A stretch of 6,329 nucleotides of DNA from DATLFS01 sp035540935 (lineage in GTDB: Bacteria; Actinomycetota; CADDZG01; WHSQ01): positions 1 through 6,329 of the forward strand of contig DATLFS010000057.1 in the NCBI GenBank assembly GCA_035540935.1, written 5' to 3'. The notes under the pieces were generated by a model. It did not search any database. It had not been told where the DNA came from and saw only the letters and a program-made list of their open reading frames with translations. The translations under genes and the position numbers were made by a program. Position 1 is the first letter of the stretch. Each line of letters starts with the position of its first letter. This document shows positions 4,148 to 6,329 of this stretch, one piece after another.

Positions 4148-6016
4148 CTAGGTTCGGACGGGGGCTTTCACCGAGGCCGCCGTCGGGGAGTCCTTCCGGT
4201 ACATGTCCTCGATGGCGTCGCCGTAGATCTCGTTGATCTGCTTGCGCTTCACCTTGAGGGTCGGCGTGATCTCGTTCTCCTCCTGGAGGAAGTCACGCTC
4301 GAGGACGCGGAACTTCTTGATCCCCTCGACCTTCGCCAGCTTGGCGTTGAGCTCGTCGAACCAGACCTCGAGCTCCTTGAGGGTGCGCTCGTGGCCGGCG
4401 ATCTCGGCCATGCCGCCCTCGATCCCATGCTGCTGCGCCCAGCCCGGCGCCTTCTCCTCGTCGAGTGTGACGAGGGCGGTGAGGAACGGGCGCTGATCGC
4501 CGATCACCACCGCCTGCGAGATGAGGCTGTGGACCTTGATGCGGTTCTCGAGCTCCTGCGGCGCGATGTTCTTGCCGCCGGCCGTGATGATCAGGTCCTT
4601 CTTGCGGTCGGTGATCTTGAGGTAGCCGTGCTCGTCGAGCTCGCCGACGTCGCCGGAGTGCATCCATCCGTCGGCGTCGATCAACTCGCTCGTGGCTTGC
4701 TCGTTCTTGTAGTAGCCGGGACTGACGTTGCCGCCGCGGGCGAGGATCTCGCCGTCCTCGGCGATGCGCAGCTCGAGACCCGGCATCGCGATGCCGACGC
4801 TTCCGATCCTGATCGCGTCCGGCGGGTTCCACGTCGTCGGGCCGGTGTCCTCGCTCTGGCCGTAGCCCTCGGCGATCTTGATGCCGATCGCGTGGAAGAA
4901 CCAGATGAGCTCGGGGTTGAGCGGCGCCGCGGCCGAGAGCGGCAGCTCACACTGATCGAGGCCAAAGGCGTCGCGGATCTTGTGGAGGACGACCTTGTCG
5001 AGCAGCGCGTGCTTCAGCTTGAGGCCGACCGGCACACGGGCGTCCGCCATCTTGCCGCCGCGGGCGACGGCTTCCTGCTCGAGCTCCGCGACCTGGCGAC
5101 CCACCTCGATCGCCTTGCGCGCCATCTTCACCTTGCGGTCGTCCGGGTCGGCCGCCGCCATCTTCGCCATGAGGCCGGCGTGGAACTTCTCCCACACGCG
5201 CGGAACGGCGAAGAAGTAGGTGGGGCGCACGTCCTTGAGGTCTTCGAGCAGGGTGTCGAGGCTCTCCGCGAACCACGTCTGCGATCCGTAGAAGATCTGC
5301 AGGAAGTGGCTGATCATCCGCTCGGCGATGTGGCTGAGCGGCAGGTACGAGATCGTGCGGGCGTTCTCGTAGTCGGGCGGCGCGATGAGCTTGATCGCCG
5401 AGCTCGCCGTCCACCAGATGTTGTTGTGGGTCAGCATGACCGCCTTCGGCGGGCCGGTGGTGCCCGAGGTGTAGACGAAGGTGGCGAGGTCCGACGGCTG
5501 CACCTGTCCGACGGCCTCGTCGAACGCGAAGTCGTCCTCGGAGTCGCCCGCGCTGAGGAAGTCGTCCCACGACATGACGAGGTCGGCGTCGGCGGTGCCG
5601 TCGTAGCCCTCGATCACGACGACCTTCTCGAGCTTGGGCAGCTCGGCGCGCATCTTGAGGATCTTCTCGAGCTGCTCCATGTCCTCGACGACCGCGACCT
5701 TCGAGTCGGAGTGGTCGACGATGTACTGCACCTGCTCCGGAGAGTTCGTGGTGTAGACGGGGGCGGTCGCCCCTCCGACCGAGAGACAGGCGATGTCGGC
5801 CACGTGCCACGCCGGCCGGTTCTTGCTGAGGAGGCTCATCTTGTCGCCGTGACGGAAGCCGAGCGACAAGAGGCCCTTGCCGGCGCGCCGTACCTGACGG
5901 CCGTATTCACGCCACGTGATGTCCTGCCAGGTGCCGCCCGACTTGTATCTGAGCGCCACCTTGTCGGGCGTCGTGCGGGTCCGCTCCCAGAACAGCTCGA
6001 TGATGGTCTCGGCCAT
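4148..6016 (-). CDS. Long-chain acyl-CoA synthetase (AMP-forming, FadD15-like)
   Basis: The enzyme activates a fatty acid with ATP to an acyl-adenylate and transfers it to CoA, supplying acyl-CoA for beta-oxidation or lipid synthesis, at the cytoplasmic face of the membrane. The 622-residue product (from MAETIIELF) carries the AMP-binding superfamily motifs in order: P-loop YTSGTTGPPK (182-191), YLPLSHIAER (224-233, typical of long-chain synthetases), YGQSE (385-389, where YGxTE is commoner), SGD (454-456), the hinge block from Asp470 through DRKKDLIITAGGKN, and the C-terminal TPTLKVKRK (584-592) with the catalytic lysine. Length fits bacterial FadD15-type enzymes of about 600 residues. An in-frame ATG 7 codons upstream exists, but the ATG at 6016 is preceded by AAGGGGGGA and starts the conserved sequence. 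It lies 46 bp after the M48 protease gene on the same strand, so cotranscription is possible. Chain-length preference cannot be read from the sequence. Confidence 0.95.
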   Translation of the reverse strand: MAETIIELFWERTRTTPDKVALRYKSGGTWQDITWREYGRQVRRAGKGLLSLGFRHGDKMSLLSKNRPAWHVADIACLSVGGATAPVYTTNSPEQVQYIVDHSDSKVAVVEDMEQLEKILKMRAELPKLEKVVVIEGYDGTADADLVMSWDDFLSAGDSEDDFAFDEAVGQVQPSDLATFVYTSGTTGPPKAVMLTHNNIWWTASSAIKLIAPPDYENARTISYLPLSHIAERMISHFLQIFYGSQTWFAESLDTLLEDLKDVRPTYFFAVPRVWEKFHAGLMAKMAAADPDDRKVKMARKAIEVGRQVAELEQEAVARGGKMADARVPVGLKLKHALLDKVVLHKIRDAFGLDQCELPLSAAAPLNPELIWFFHAIGIKIAEGYGQSEDTGPTTWNPPDAIRIGSVGIAMPGLELRIAEDGEILARGGNVSPGYYKNEQATSELIDADGWMHSGDVGELDEHGYLKITDRKKDLIITAGGKNIAPQELENRIKVHSLISQAVVIGDQRPFLTALVTLDEEKAPGWAQQHGIEGGMAEIAGHERTLKELEVWFDELNAKLAKVEGIKKFRVLERDFLQEENEITPTLKVKRKQINEIYGDAIEDMYRKDSPTAASVKAPVRT

Positions 6017-6019
6017 CGC

Positions 6020-6028
6020 TCCCCCCTT
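6020..6028 (-). promoter_or_regulatory. Ribosome binding site of the acyl-CoA synthetase gene
   Basis: AAGGGGGGA on the minus strand ends 3 nt before the ATG at 6016, or about 5 nt from its G core. It favours 6016 over the upstream ATG at 6037, which would place this G-run inside the coding region. The site closely resembles that of the secreted-protein gene. Confidence 0.7.
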
Positions 6029-6062
6029 GAGTAGCAACGCCTGAACGTCTCGTATCCTGAGT

Positions 6063-6329
6063 TTAGGGGCTTGGACCGTCCGAGGTCATGGCCGTCTCGA
6101 TGCGCTCGGTTATGGGCGGGTGGGTGAAGAGCGTCCACACCGCGATACGAGGCGGTCGGAGGTCGGCGAGGTTGGCGAACGCGAGACGCCGGAATGTGCG
6201 GACCGCGGCATCGGGATCGCGGGTGAGCCGAAGCGCCACCGCATCCGCCTCCCGTTCGAAATGGCGCGAGGCGGCGTTCTCGATCGGCAGCAGCAGAAGG
6301 CCGATCACGATCGTGAACAGAGCCAGGAG
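6063..6329 (-). CDS. M48-type zinc metalloprotease (HtpX/Ste24-like), C-terminal part only
   Basis: The minus-strand frame is open from the window edge to TAA at 6063-6065, giving 88 codons that begin LLALFTIVIGLLLLPIENAASR. The start of the gene lies beyond the right edge, so the internal GTG at 6308 is not the true start. A hydrophobic membrane segment is followed by ENAASRHFEREADAVAL, matching the family's SRxxExxAD block in which Glu is the third zinc ligand and Asp helps position the active site. Further on, THPPITERI matches the family's C-terminal SHPP-x-x-ER-I motif. The HExxH zinc-binding motif would lie upstream, outside the window. These are membrane proteases for quality control or prenyl-protein-type processing; which applies here cannot be told. 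The gene precedes the acyl-CoA synthetase gene by 46 bp. Confidence 0.82.
   Translation of the reverse strand, partial: LLALFTIVIGLLLLPIENAASRHFEREADAVALRLTRDPDAAVRTFRRLAFANLADLRPPRIAVWTLFTHPPITERIETAMTSDGPSP

Noticed and set aside
4391..6034. A 547-codon open frame on the plus strand, antisense to the acyl-CoA synthetase gene
   Set aside because: It is a mirror of a confidently identified gene in GC-rich DNA. Its translation is low-complexity Arg/Leu/Val/Asp-rich with no recognisable motif, and it covers almost exactly the same span.
6017..6037. A 7-residue N-terminal extension of the acyl-CoA synthetase
   Set aside because: It would encode the ribosome binding site itself (KGGA from the G-run), and the conserved protein begins at the ATG at 6016.

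Overview
This is a high-GC window in which most coding potential lies on the minus strand. It looks like an ordinary chromosomal segment of an actinobacterium, probably an uncultured lineage. That placement is an inference from the base composition, a FadD15-type acyl-CoA synthetase, a secreted protein with a Lys/Gly/Cys linker, TAnnnT-type promoter elements close to start codons, and G-rich ribosome binding sites. No rRNA, tRNA, insertion sequence, integrase or CRISPR array is visible.

Layout from left to right: the first 38 codons of a metallophosphoesterase (minus, running off the left edge) diverge from an isoaspartyl peptidase/L-asparaginase-family Ntn hydrolase (plus, 166-1011). The hydrolase meets a small double-zinc-finger membrane protein (minus, 995-1660) tail to tail, with a 17 bp overlap. 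Upstream of the membrane protein on the same strand is panB (1734-2534), encoding ketopantoate hydroxymethyltransferase. Next comes a 457-residue secreted two-part protein with a lysine-rich linker (2637-4010), then a long-chain acyl-CoA synthetase (4148-6016), and at the right edge the C-terminal end of an M48-type zinc metalloprotease (6063-6329, start outside the window).

The minus strand is probably divided into three transcription blocks. The M48 protease and the acyl-CoA synthetase are 46 bp apart and end at a perfect 11-bp-stem hairpin (4100-4132). The secreted-protein gene ends at a hairpin with a UUCG loop (2595-2618). panB has its own strong Shine-Dalgarno site and may be cotranscribed with the zinc-finger membrane gene 73 bp downstream. 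Both terminator-like hairpins lack a T-tract.

The genes do not form one pathway. PanB feeds pantothenate and CoA synthesis and the synthetase consumes CoA, but the hairpins between them argue against a shared transcript. The features most worth a second look are the linker of the secreted protein (duplicated Cys-containing lysine blocks plus a Gly-Lys repeat), the exact RanBP2-type zinc-finger spacing in a bacterial membrane protein, and a possible divergent pair of leaderless promoters at 114-166. I see no clear evidence of an undescribed multi-gene system.
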